In this document: in pieces, positions 5,785 to 11,983 of the stretch | How positions within the stretch are numbered: position 1 is the stretch's first letter | Layout: each line of letters begins with the position of its first letter | DNA from: JAYWIG01 sp043789035 | Lineage (GTDB): Bacteria > Pseudomonadota > Gammaproteobacteria > Burkholderiales > Burkholderiaceae_E | Assembly (NCBI GenBank): GCA_043789035.1 | Contig: JAYWIG010000134.1 | Span: 1-13,456, forward strand | DNA: 13,456 bases | Reading direction: 5' to 3' | Position numbers and translations under genes: made by a program | Notes under the pieces: model-generated | The model's database searches: none | The model's input: the letters and a program-made list of their open reading frames with translations, nothing else | Told to the model about the DNA's origin: nothing

Positions 5785-7971
5785 ATGACTGAAGCCACAC
5801 TTGCTATTGAAGGAATGACCTGCGCCTCTTGCGTCGGCCGAGTCGAAAAAGCGCTGAAGGCCGTACCCGGTGTTGAGCAAGCTGAAGTGAACCTCGCCAC
5901 TGAGAAGGCGCTGCTGCGCTACACCGACAAGGCTAGCGCCGACGATATGGTTGCCGCTGTGCACCGCGCTGGCTATGAGGCCAAATGGGTAGCGCTGGGC
6001 GCCCGAGCGGCACCTCCGGCAGCAGCCCCCGGGCTTGGAACTTGGCATGTTGTGACCGCTGCTCTCCTATCGCTGCCTTTAGCGTTGCCAATGCTGGGTG
6101 CCTTATTCAGGCGCGACTGGATGTTGAACGGCTGGGTGCAATTGGCCCTGGCCACCCCTGTCCAATTCTGGTTGGGGGCACGTTTTTACCGTGCTGGCTG
6201 GGGGGCGTTACGCGCCGGTTCTGGCAACATGGATTTGTTAGTGGCACTAGGCACCAGTGCAGCCTATGGTTTGTCGGTTTGGCAGTTGTTGCACGGCCAG
6301 CATCACTTGTACTTCGAAAGTGCAGCGGTAGTGGTGAGCCTCGTTTTGTTGGGCAAGTGGCTAGAGGCTCGTGCCAAGGGGCAAGCCAGTCAGGCGATTC
6401 GAGCATTGTCGGCGCTGCAACCAGAGACCGCTATGGTTCGGCGGGGTGATCAGACCGTCAGTGTGCCAATCGGTGAGGTAAAAGTTGGTGATATGGTCAT
6501 GGTTCTGCCCGGGCAGAGGCTGCCGGTCGACGGCATCATTCGTGAGGGTCAGTCCCACCTAGACCAATCTTTGTTAACTGGCGAAAGCCTACCGGTAGTG
6601 AAGGTCGTCGGCGACAAGGTTGTTGCCGGAGCGGTTAATGCCGAGGGGTTGCTATGCGTTCAGGTGCAACTGGTGGGCGCGGAAACAGCCTTGGCTCGAA
6701 TCGCGCGTTTGGTCGAATCTGCACAGGCGCACAAAGCGCCAATTCAGCGGCTCGTCGATCAGGTCAGCGCGGTGTTTGTTCCGACAGTTGTTGTGATCAG
6801 CATTGCCACGCTCTTGCTGACGGGCTTTTTGACTCAGGATTGGCAACGAGCAATTTTGAATGCGGTCGCGGTATTGGTGATCGCTTGCCCCTGTGCGCTT
6901 GGGCTTGCCACACCCGCTGCGCTAATGGTTGGCATGGGCGTTGCAGCGCGCCAAGGAATACTCATAAAAGATGCCGAAGCTTTAGAAACTGCTCATCGCA
7001 TTACGGTGGTGGCCTTTGACAAAACCGGTACGTTGACCGAAGGCAAACCAGTAGTGGTGGCTGTCGAGCCTGCAGCGCAAGTTGCAAAAGATCAACTGAT
7101 GGCTGAGGCAGCAGGTCTTCAAGTTGGTAGTGAACATCCGCTGGCCCTGGCTGTGCTAAACGCGTTGCCCGCAGGTCTAAACGTTGAACAGGCCCGCAAG
7201 CTAGAGGCGGTTGCTGGGCGCGGCGTAAAGGGTGATATTGGCTCAAGCTCCTATGCACTAGGCAGCACTCGTTACATGAACGAACTGGGCGTGGATCTTG
7301 GCAACCAGCGCGAGCGCGCTGAGTCTCTGGCCGAACAAGGTCGAACCGTGTCTTGGGTGGTTCGTCTTGATCCTGCAGGTGCGCAGTTACGCGGTCTGAT
7401 TGCCTTTGGAGATACCGTCAAGAGCAATGCCAAACATGCTATCGACAGCTTGCGCCAGCAGGGGGTGCGAACGGTGATGCTGTCAGGTGATAACCGTGGC
7501 AGCGCAGGTCTGGTCGGTGCGCAGCTGGCTATTGATGACGTGCGTGCTGAAGTGTTGCCCGAAGACAAAGCCAGCATAGTTAGCCAATTGCAATCCGAGG
7601 GTGCCGGTGCGGGTCAAAGAACGATTGTTGCCATGGTGGGTGATGGTCTCAATGATGCCCCAGCTCTGGCCGCTGCCGACGTCGGCATTGCTATGGGTAC
7701 AGGCACCGATGTAGCGATGCAAGCCGCTTCAATTACCCTGATGCGTGGCGATCCGGAATTGGTGGCCATCGCAATTGAACTGTCGCGGCGCACTGTACAC
7801 AAAATTCGCCAAAACCTGTTCTGGGCGTTCGCTTACAACGTGGTGGGTATACCCTTGGCTGCCTTGGGCTATTTGAGCCCCGTGGTCGCCGGTGCAGCCA
7901 TGGCGCTGAGCAGCATCAGCGTGTTAGGTAATGCCTTACTGCTCAGACGAACTCCTGCTAAGCGCCTTTGA
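5785..7971 (+). CDS. copA: Copper-exporting P1B-type ATPase
   Basis: The protein has 728 residues and should pump Cu(I) out of the cytoplasm using ATP. It has one N-terminal HMA domain (GMTCASC, C13 and C16), then paired membrane helices, the actuator loop with TGES, the transmembrane metal site CPC (C368-P-C370), the phosphorylation motif DKTGTLT (D412), the class-defining HP pair (H451-P452) and the hinge GDGLNDAP (D620). The last helices carry YN and MALSS, the P1B-1 (copper) signature. All key residues are intact. The ATG at 5785 is chosen over an in-frame TTG at 5776 because MTEATLAIEG is a typical start, although no clear ribosome binding site is seen. Its divergent neighbour is the copZ-like chaperone, and both are flanked by the 139-bp direct repeats. 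Confidence 0.97.
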   Translation: MTEATLAIEGMTCASCVGRVEKALKAVPGVEQAEVNLATEKALLRYTDKASADDMVAAVHRAGYEAKWVALGARAAPPAAAPGLGTWHVVTAALLSLPLALPMLGALFRRDWMLNGWVQLALATPVQFWLGARFYRAGWGALRAGSGNMDLLVALGTSAAYGLSVWQLLHGQHHLYFESAAVVVSLVLLGKWLEARAKGQASQAIRALSALQPETAMVRRGDQTVSVPIGEVKVGDMVMVLPGQRLPVDGIIREGQSHLDQSLLTGESLPVVKVVGDKVVAGAVNAEGLLCVQVQLVGAETALARIARLVESAQAHKAPIQRLVDQVSAVFVPTVVVISIATLLLTGFLTQDWQRAILNAVAVLVIACPCALGLATPAALMVGMGVAARQGILIKDAEALETAHRITVVAFDKTGTLTEGKPVVVAVEPAAQVAKDQLMAEAAGLQVGSEHPLALAVLNALPAGLNVEQARKLEAVAGRGVKGDIGSSSYALGSTRYMNELGVDLGNQRERAESLAEQGRTVSWVVRLDPAGAQLRGLIAFGDTVKSNAKHAIDSLRQQGVRTVMLSGDNRGSAGLVGAQLAIDDVRAEVLPEDKASIVSQLQSEGAGAGQRTIVAMVGDGLNDAPALAAADVGIAMGTGTDVAMQAASITLMRGDPELVAIAIELSRRTVHKIRQNLFWAFAYNVVGIPLAALGYLSPVVAGAAMALSSISVLGNALLLRRTPAKRL

Positions 7972-7979
7972 TAGTGGCC

Positions 7980-8005
7980 GGGCTTACGCCAGCCCCTTCA
8001 TTTTT
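7980..8005 (+). terminator. Possible weak terminator after copA
   Basis: GGGCT (7980-7984) and AGCCC (7991-7995) can pair over a 6-nt loop, followed by CTTCATTTTT. The stem is short and the U-tract is delayed by five bases. Its place 9 bp after the copA stop codon supports the call. Confidence 0.4.
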
Positions 8006-8016
8006 AGGCCCGATGT

Positions 8017-8160
8017 TTAAAGCGGTACTGCCAGCATCGCATCAATGCCGAATGAGTCCACTACCACTGCCATACGGTGAATTAGTTCCATACCGGGCTG
8101 CGAAAAGTCGCTGCATTGGCAAGGGCTAGTGAGTACCAAAAATAGTGCACTAAAAATCAA
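8017..8160 (-). other. Possible 47-residue secreted peptide frame
   Basis: From a TTG at 8158-8160 the minus strand encodes a hydrophobic start (IFSALFLVLTSPCQC) followed by a polar part and a stop at 8017-8019. The frame is also open for at least 25 codons upstream, through Arg/His-rich residues. The shape recalls a short signal peptide with cysteines at the end. There is no ribosome binding site, no ATG before the hydrophobic run and no recognised family, so it may be chance or a fragment. Confidence 0.15.
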
Positions 8161-8214
8161 GCGCTGATGTGTACGGGAGAGGTGTTGCCCGACCGAGGTC
8201 GCGACGCAGATAGG

Positions 8215-8353
8215 GTCAGGTTTCAGAAGGGAGTTGCCCTTTCTGGCGCGATATTTAGCTCAAGTGACATTGCGAATTGCAGCAAAGACAGTCAAATTCG
8301 GGCGTGAACATGATTCTGTACTTCGACTTGTCTGGTTGGGTTTCTTATCCGTT
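8215..8353. repeat. 139-bp direct repeat, right copy
   Basis: This is the partner of 5298-5436, same orientation, ungapped, about 80% identical by hand count. It starts 243 bp after the copA stop codon. Read in the frame equivalent to the left copy it also stays open (ELPFLARYLAQ to VLRLVWLGFLSVRPR, then TGA). Substitutions between copies are not concentrated at third positions. Confidence 0.8.
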
Positions 8354-8425
8354 AGACCACGATGACATCTGATCCGTTTGCATGGCGTACTTGCGCCCAA
8401 CGATAAGCATCAGCTAAACCGGACT

Positions 8426-8560
8426 AGCTGAAGGTAACAGCTGAAGGTAACAGCTAAAGGGAACAGCTGAAGGGAACAGCTGAAGGGAACAGCTAAAGGG
8501 AACAGCTAAAGGGAACAGCTGAAGGGAACAGCTGAAGGGAACAGCTGAAGGGAACAGCTG
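8426..8560. repeat. 13-bp tandem repeat array, ten full units
   Basis: Ten uninterrupted copies of AGCTGAAGGGAAC are followed by a partial AGCTG. Units 1-2 have GGT in place of GGG, and units 3, 6 and 7 have CTAAAG in place of CTGAAG; the other five are identical. A degenerate unit (AGCTAAACCGGACT) precedes the array at 8412. The length is not a multiple of three, so the reverse strand reads as a 13-residue peptide repeat that is only a by-product. GGCGTACTT at 8384-8392 and its inverse AAGTACGCC at 8606-8614 flank the array. Confidence 0.95.
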
Positions 8561-9032
8561 CGCGTTGCGCGAAATTGAGCCAAATGAGCTCGCCATGGCG
8601 CAGCAAAGTACGCCCAAATTGATCCAATAGCCAACCGCTTGGGCGGTAACGGGGTTACGAACTCCACTGCAACGCCCTCATGATAGTACGCAAGAACTGC
8701 GCGATGCGCTCTATGAATGTATGTATGATGACTTAATCAACTCTCGCTACGCTGTCACTCGTTGAAATGAACAGAACACTGAGCCGCCACCGAGGCGGTC
8801 AAGTTCACTAAAGTCGCGCCAACGCAGGCTTTGCTTTAGTGTGTTGAGTCCACCCGCTTGACTTGTGCCGATGGAACACACCTTTGGCTCCATCCGTCGG
8901 ACGACCCATGGATCGATTTTTGAAGCTTCTATATCCTATTTCTTTAACGCAATTTCGCAGCAAAAGCGATTTCGACATCCCTATTATCTTAATCCGCGTA
9001 TAGGGTTGTTTGAAAGGGGTGCATCCAAAGTC
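8561..9032. other. Long region without a convincing gene
   Basis: Neither strand has a frame with a ribosome binding site or recognisable protein. Overlapping frames at about 8808-9056 on both strands give low-complexity or unpatterned translations. Short hairpins are present: GTAACGGGGTTAC (8646-8658), CCGCC-ACCGA-GGCGG (8784-8798) and a larger one at 8806-8841. The promoter of the following secreted gene must lie here; TTGAAG and TTTAAC 17 bp apart near 8920-8950 are a weak candidate. Confidence 0.4.
8806..8841. repeat. Inverted repeat with 20-nt loop
   Basis: CACTAAAG (8806-8813) and CTTTAGTG (8834-8841) are perfect inverses around a GC-rich 20-nt centre. It follows the CCGCC/GGCGG hairpin closely. 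No U-tract follows, so it is not a clear terminator. It may be a structured leader element or a protein-binding site. Confidence 0.4.
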
Positions 9033-9038
9033 AGGAGA
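9033..9038 (+). promoter_or_regulatory. Ribosome binding site of the 9044 gene
   Basis: AGGAGA lies 5 nt before the ATG at 9044, the best Shine-Dalgarno match in the window. It fixes the start of the secreted protein and shows that the broken gene once had, or still has, an efficient start. Confidence 0.8.
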
Positions 9039-9043
9039 TTTCC

Positions 9044-9427
9044 ATGCCATTTCTAATTGCCCACAGACTTCAACGGGTTACATCAACGTTGTTTGGTCTT
9101 GCGATCATTGCGGTGGCAACCGGACTGGCTCAAGCCCAAACCTCCACGATCGATGGGAATTGGTTATTGCGTGTGTCTTGTTCTGCACATCTGCAGAATC
9201 AAAGGCCTGGATTTGATTGGACCGCCAATGTCAGCGTCCAAGCTGAACGATTCTCTCATCGCCGTGCGCTGACAAATCCTGATCCTGCTTTGGCTTCTGA
9301 AGAAATTTGGACTGGCCGCTTCGAAGAGTCAAGCGGCAAAGCACGTGGCAACTTAGGTGCTACCGGAAGCCGACAATCCGGAGCCGCGTGGGAATTTCGC
9401 TTTGAGCCCAACTCCGCTAGCCGCTAA
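9044..9427 (+). CDS. Secreted N-terminal fragment, truncated by in-frame TAA
   Basis: This piece has 127 residues. Residues 1-31 are a clear Sec signal peptide: a basic n-region, a hydrophobic run LFGLAIIAVATGL and the cleavage site AQA before QTSTIDGNW. The mature part alternates short beta-like strands (NWLLRVSCSA, WTANVSVQAE, IWTGRF, WEFRFEP) and has one cysteine, C46. The stop at 9425 cuts the domain before its probable last strands and partner cysteine, which are encoded at 9428-9499. If translated today it would be exported as a shortened domain. The start is certain thanks to AGGAGA at 9033. Confidence 0.7.
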   Translation: MPFLIAHRLQRVTSTLFGLAIIAVATGLAQAQTSTIDGNWLLRVSCSAHLQNQRPGFDWTANVSVQAERFSHRRALTNPDPALASEEIWTGRFEESSGKARGNLGATGSRQSGAAWEFRFEPNSASR

Positions 9428-9502
9428 CTCGCTGACTTAACCGGCACGGTCCACAATCGTGACGGAGCCAATGATGTCAAGGTCAGGAATTGCACTGCCT
9501 AA

Positions 9503-11023
9503 ATGAGCCGCGGAGCAACCAAAGTAGTAGCCGCAGTCGAATCGACACCAAAGACAACGAACGCCCCGGTTGAGGTGGCTAAGGCAATTCCTCAGCCCGC
9601 ACCCGCACAAGTCAACATCGCGTCGGCAGCAGGGCCTCGATCGCTTCCCGAACTGCGCAAAGCACTCTACGCAGACCCTGGATTGGACTTGGCGATGATT
9701 GCTATTTTGCCGGGTCAGGGTAACCTCAAACGCACCTTGGATGGCAAATGGACGGTTGGTAAAGGCAGGGTCGGTGTCGATGTACAACTGACCACTCGTG
9801 ATCTACGTGGTTTTGCCCATCTACACCCTAAAGAACGCGAGGCAATGCCTGGTGGTTTGGGGCCTTCGTTTTACATCGGTAGTTTGTATCACCCAGAACC
9901 GGTACCGGGTACCGAGACCAAACAAACGGGCTTTAGTGGCCCGACGCCAACGGTGCGATCTGGCATACCAGCTGGCCCTGCTGTTCGCCCGGCGGGTGAG
10001 CCCGAGATGAAACCAGAGCAAGCTTTGCAAGCCGCGACTTTTCACGCAGTGAGTCGCTCGATGCGCGCCATCGCTGGGCCTGATTTTCGTTTCGCCAGTT
10101 CGTCGTCGAGTAGTCTTTCTGACATGGCCGTGGTTCCACGACATCTAGTTGATCCAGCCTACAAGCCAGCCCGCGTTGAAGGTCAGTGGATCCTGCGCCT
10201 TGAGCGTGGCGAGGCTGAAATCTTGGGTTACATTACCCAAGAGCAATTACGGGAGGGCCTTAAGACTCAAATGAATTTGGTCAAAGATGAAAAACAAAGC
10301 GATTCCAATTTGATGGCCAGCTTAAAAAAATCGCCAACATCCGGACCTGATAGTTTGCTGGGGGCCATCACCGTTAGAACTGGGGTCAACGTCAAACCGT
10401 GCGCCCTAAACTCAGAAATTGATCTGGCAGTTTTTCTTTTGAAACACGAGCCTCTTGGAAAATGTATTACCGATGGTGCACCCAGTTGGTCCCATGAGCC
10501 ACCCAAGGGATTTGATACAGCCGAAGCGCTTTTTGGAGAACTCAAAACAGGTCACCGATGCACGGCAGTCTTTGGGCGAGGACCGATGATCGCGCAATTG
10601 TCTGCAGCGTTGACACGTGATCAGCTCGGCAGCATCGTTTACCCAATGCCTCAGAAGCAATCCGAAATGGTTGCGCTCAAGGCGCGGACACTTGGCTTTG
10701 AAGACACTGCTTCACTACTGTTTGCCGAAAGCATCGGCAGCCGCGACCCAAGGCAGATCAAACGACTCAAAGAGTTTAGAGTGACATCGCAGGCAACTCT
10801 TTCGCAAGCCCGCGAGCGATTGAAGGGGTATAGCCCGAAAGCAACGGAAAATATCGATATCTTGCTGGGCCTATTGCAAAAGCGGACGCCAGCAAACAAG
10901 GTACCACCATCGAGAAGTTGCAGACAGCACGCGCTGAACGTGAGGCCCAAGAGTCTCGGAGAGCCTCGGCTGCTCAAAAGGGACAAGATCAACGGACAGC
11001 CAAGGATTTCCCCGTTGTCATGA
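9503..11023 (+). CDS. Middle fragment of the broken secreted protein, unknown domain
   Basis: This open frame has 506 residues; its ATG directly follows a TAA in the same frame. It begins with a Pro/Ala/Val linker (residues about 13-45, PVEVAKAIPQPAPAQV) and has no signal peptide of its own, consistent with being the continuation of the preceding piece. The body includes FAHLHPKEREAMPGGLGPS near residues 105-125, a run of six serines near residue 200, WILRLERGEAEILGYIT, and a cysteine-containing region (KPCALNS, GKCITDG, HRCTAVFGRGP). It ends in a helical part, SIGSRDPRQIKRLKEF. The last 40 or so residues, from VPPSRSC, look out of frame. The nearest AGGA is about 14 nt upstream, too far for efficient initiation. 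I do not recognise the domain. Confidence 0.6.
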   Translation: MSRGATKVVAAVESTPKTTNAPVEVAKAIPQPAPAQVNIASAAGPRSLPELRKALYADPGLDLAMIAILPGQGNLKRTLDGKWTVGKGRVGVDVQLTTRDLRGFAHLHPKEREAMPGGLGPSFYIGSLYHPEPVPGTETKQTGFSGPTPTVRSGIPAGPAVRPAGEPEMKPEQALQAATFHAVSRSMRAIAGPDFRFASSSSSSLSDMAVVPRHLVDPAYKPARVEGQWILRLERGEAEILGYITQEQLREGLKTQMNLVKDEKQSDSNLMASLKKSPTSGPDSLLGAITVRTGVNVKPCALNSEIDLAVFLLKHEPLGKCITDGAPSWSHEPPKGFDTAEALFGELKTGHRCTAVFGRGPMIAQLSAALTRDQLGSIVYPMPQKQSEMVALKARTLGFEDTASLLFAESIGSRDPRQIKRLKEFRVTSQATLSQARERLKGYSPKATENIDILLGLLQKRTPANKVPPSRSCRQHALNVRPKSLGEPRLLKRDKINGQPRISPLS

Positions 11024-11331
11024 CCGTGCGTTGTCGCGTTGGGAATAGCTACATCGGTATCGAACCTTGCCTTAAGAGCGGAGGGTTAGATACTGAATTG
11101 GAACTGCGCAATGGCGACGACTACCGGATGTACAAAGTCTACGATGTACAAAGCCTAGGTCAGAAAAACGATGCTGATCTGCAGATCAACCTACGATCAA
11201 AGTTTTCTTTGAAAGTCCAAAATGCGTCGAGTACAGCGGTACTGGACGTTGTCGTTCGTGAACATGCAAGCGAGGCAATCAAGTTTCAAAAGTCTGCCGC
11301 GCAATTCGGGGTGGTCTCGGTTCAAAACTAG
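10918..11331 (+). CDS. C-terminal fragment of the broken secreted protein
   Basis: This frame of 137 residues is counted from a TTG at 10918 but is also open upstream of it. The first 30 residues are charged and helix-prone (TARAEREAQESRRASAAQKG), a linker. The rest is a compact beta-rich domain with two cysteines (VRCRVGN, EPCLKSG) and a strand series (TELELRNGDDYRMYKVY, SKFSLKVQNA, VLDVVVREH, FGVVSVQN). It should be the end of the 9044 protein, displaced by a one-base loss near 10870-10905. An ATG at 11020 overlaps the stop of the preceding frame as ATGA, so a shorter 103-residue product by translational coupling is conceivable. It is convergent with the response regulator, 19 bp away. Confidence 0.6.
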   Translation: MQTARAEREAQESRRASAAQKGQDQRTAKDFPVVMTVRCRVGNSYIGIEPCLKSGGLDTELELRNGDDYRMYKVYDVQSLGQKNDADLQINLRSKFSLKVQNASSTAVLDVVVREHASEAIKFQKSAAQFGVVSVQN

Positions 11332-11350
11332 GGTAACCACTACTAGCGCC

Positions 11351-11983
11351 CTACAAAATTCCAATCAGGCGCGCTTTAGCAGATGCCTCCGTGCGATTCG
11401 ACGCCCCGAGGGCCAATAGCAAATTTTCAACATGCGTTTTCACAGTCGTCGGCGCCATTCCCAATTCTCTGGCGATTTCCTTATTCGATTGGCCCGTCGA
11501 AACGAGCCTCAAAACCTCTATTTGCCTAACCGTTAGTAAGTAGGACTCAACCGGCGCAACTCTTTTAGTCGCGTGGGCCTGTGCAGCTGCAATATCAGCC
11601 AACCGTGGTGGAAGATACCGACCTCCTGCAAGAATTAAACCTATCGCTGCTTGGACCACAGCGCCGCTAGCGGTCTTCGGGGCAAACCCCGAAACGCCTA
11701 GCCGCAAAAGGTCTAGCAAAAGTGAGTCATCTTCCGTCCCGGTAAATACCAATACCGCAGTATTTGGCGAAGCCTTCATGATGCCTACAATGCCGTCGAA
11801 TGGTTCAGCACCGGGCATCACTAAATCGGCGATGCAAAGATCGGGTTGGTTTTTAGCTTGCGACCAGGCACTTGGAAAATCGTCAGCTTCGGTAATCGCC
11901 ACACTGGGCCACCCCAAGCCTACCGTACCTACTATTGCCTCGCGAACCAAGGCATGATCGTCACAAATTAGGCACGTCTGCAT
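11351..11983 (-). CDS. NarL/FixJ-family response regulator
   Basis: This is a DNA-binding regulator of 210 residues from the chosen start. The receiver domain (about 1-120) has the acidic pair D8-D9, phospho-acceptor D53 (IADLVMPG), T81 (VFTG) and K103 (FAPK), all intact. A linker leads to a LuxR-type helix-turn-helix at about 145-205 (LTVRQIEVLRLV, SNKEIARELGMAPTTVKTHVENL). The ATG at 11983 is preferred over an in-frame ATG at 12001 because GAAGAAAGAG sits just upstream and the receiver then starts directly with its first strand (MQTCLICDDH). It overlaps the 3' end of the kinase gene by 23 nt, so the two are translationally coupled and almost surely partners. Target genes are unknown. Confidence 0.92.
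   Translation of the reverse strand: MQTCLICDDHALVREAIVGTVGLGWPSVAITEADDFPSAWSQAKNQPDLCIADLVMPGAEPFDGIVGIMKASPNTAVLVFTGTEDDSLLLDLLRLGVSGFAPKTASGAVVQAAIGLILAGGRYLPPRLADIAAAQAHATKRVAPVESYLLTVRQIEVLRLVSTGQSNKEIARELGMAPTTVKTHVENLLLALGASNRTEASAKARLIGIL

Larger units (their letters stand above)
9044..11331 (+). pseudogene. Large secreted protein gene broken by two stops and a frameshift
   Basis: Three coding pieces read as one protein of about 760 residues. Pieces one and two share the same frame: 9044 to a TAA at 9425-9427, the bridge 9428-9499, a TAA at 9500-9502, then 9503 onward. The bridge reads LADLTGTVHNRDGANDVKV and RNCTA, clearly coding in style. It supplies a cysteine (C150) that could pair with C46, just after the start of the mature domain. 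Near 10870-10905 the coding signal moves to the -1 frame: QKRTPANK should continue as GTTIEKLQTAR, not VPPSRSC. The conceptual protein has a signal peptide (cleavage after AQA, residue 31), a compact beta-type domain, a Pro/Ala-rich linker, a large unknown domain, a charged linker and a C-terminal unknown domain. I recognise no family. The alternative is several small separate genes, or sequencing error for the frameshift. Confidence 0.65.

Noticed and set aside
8340..8400. Integron attC-like core (CCGTTAGAC at the end of the right 139-bp repeat, GCCCAAC nearby)
   Set aside because: The matching RYYYAAC core with an attC-type dyad is not found at the other end, the left copy ends in GTTCGCA, and no integrase is present.
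8426..8560. CRISPR array
   Set aside because: The 13-bp units are contiguous with no spacers, far shorter than CRISPR repeats, and there are no cas genes.
8414..8617. Minus-strand 67-codon frame with a 13-residue peptide repeat (LFPSAVPFSCSLQ)
   Set aside because: It is simply the translation of the 13-bp tandem DNA repeat; it has no ribosome binding site and the flanks do not read as protein.
8808..9056. Overlapping frames on both strands before the secreted gene
   Set aside because: No ribosome binding site, no recognisable composition, and the plus-strand frame runs across the true start at 9044.
10870..10905. Programmed -1 ribosomal frameshifting
   Set aside because: No slippery heptamer and no obvious downstream pseudoknot; together with two in-frame TAA codons upstream, mutation is the simpler explanation.
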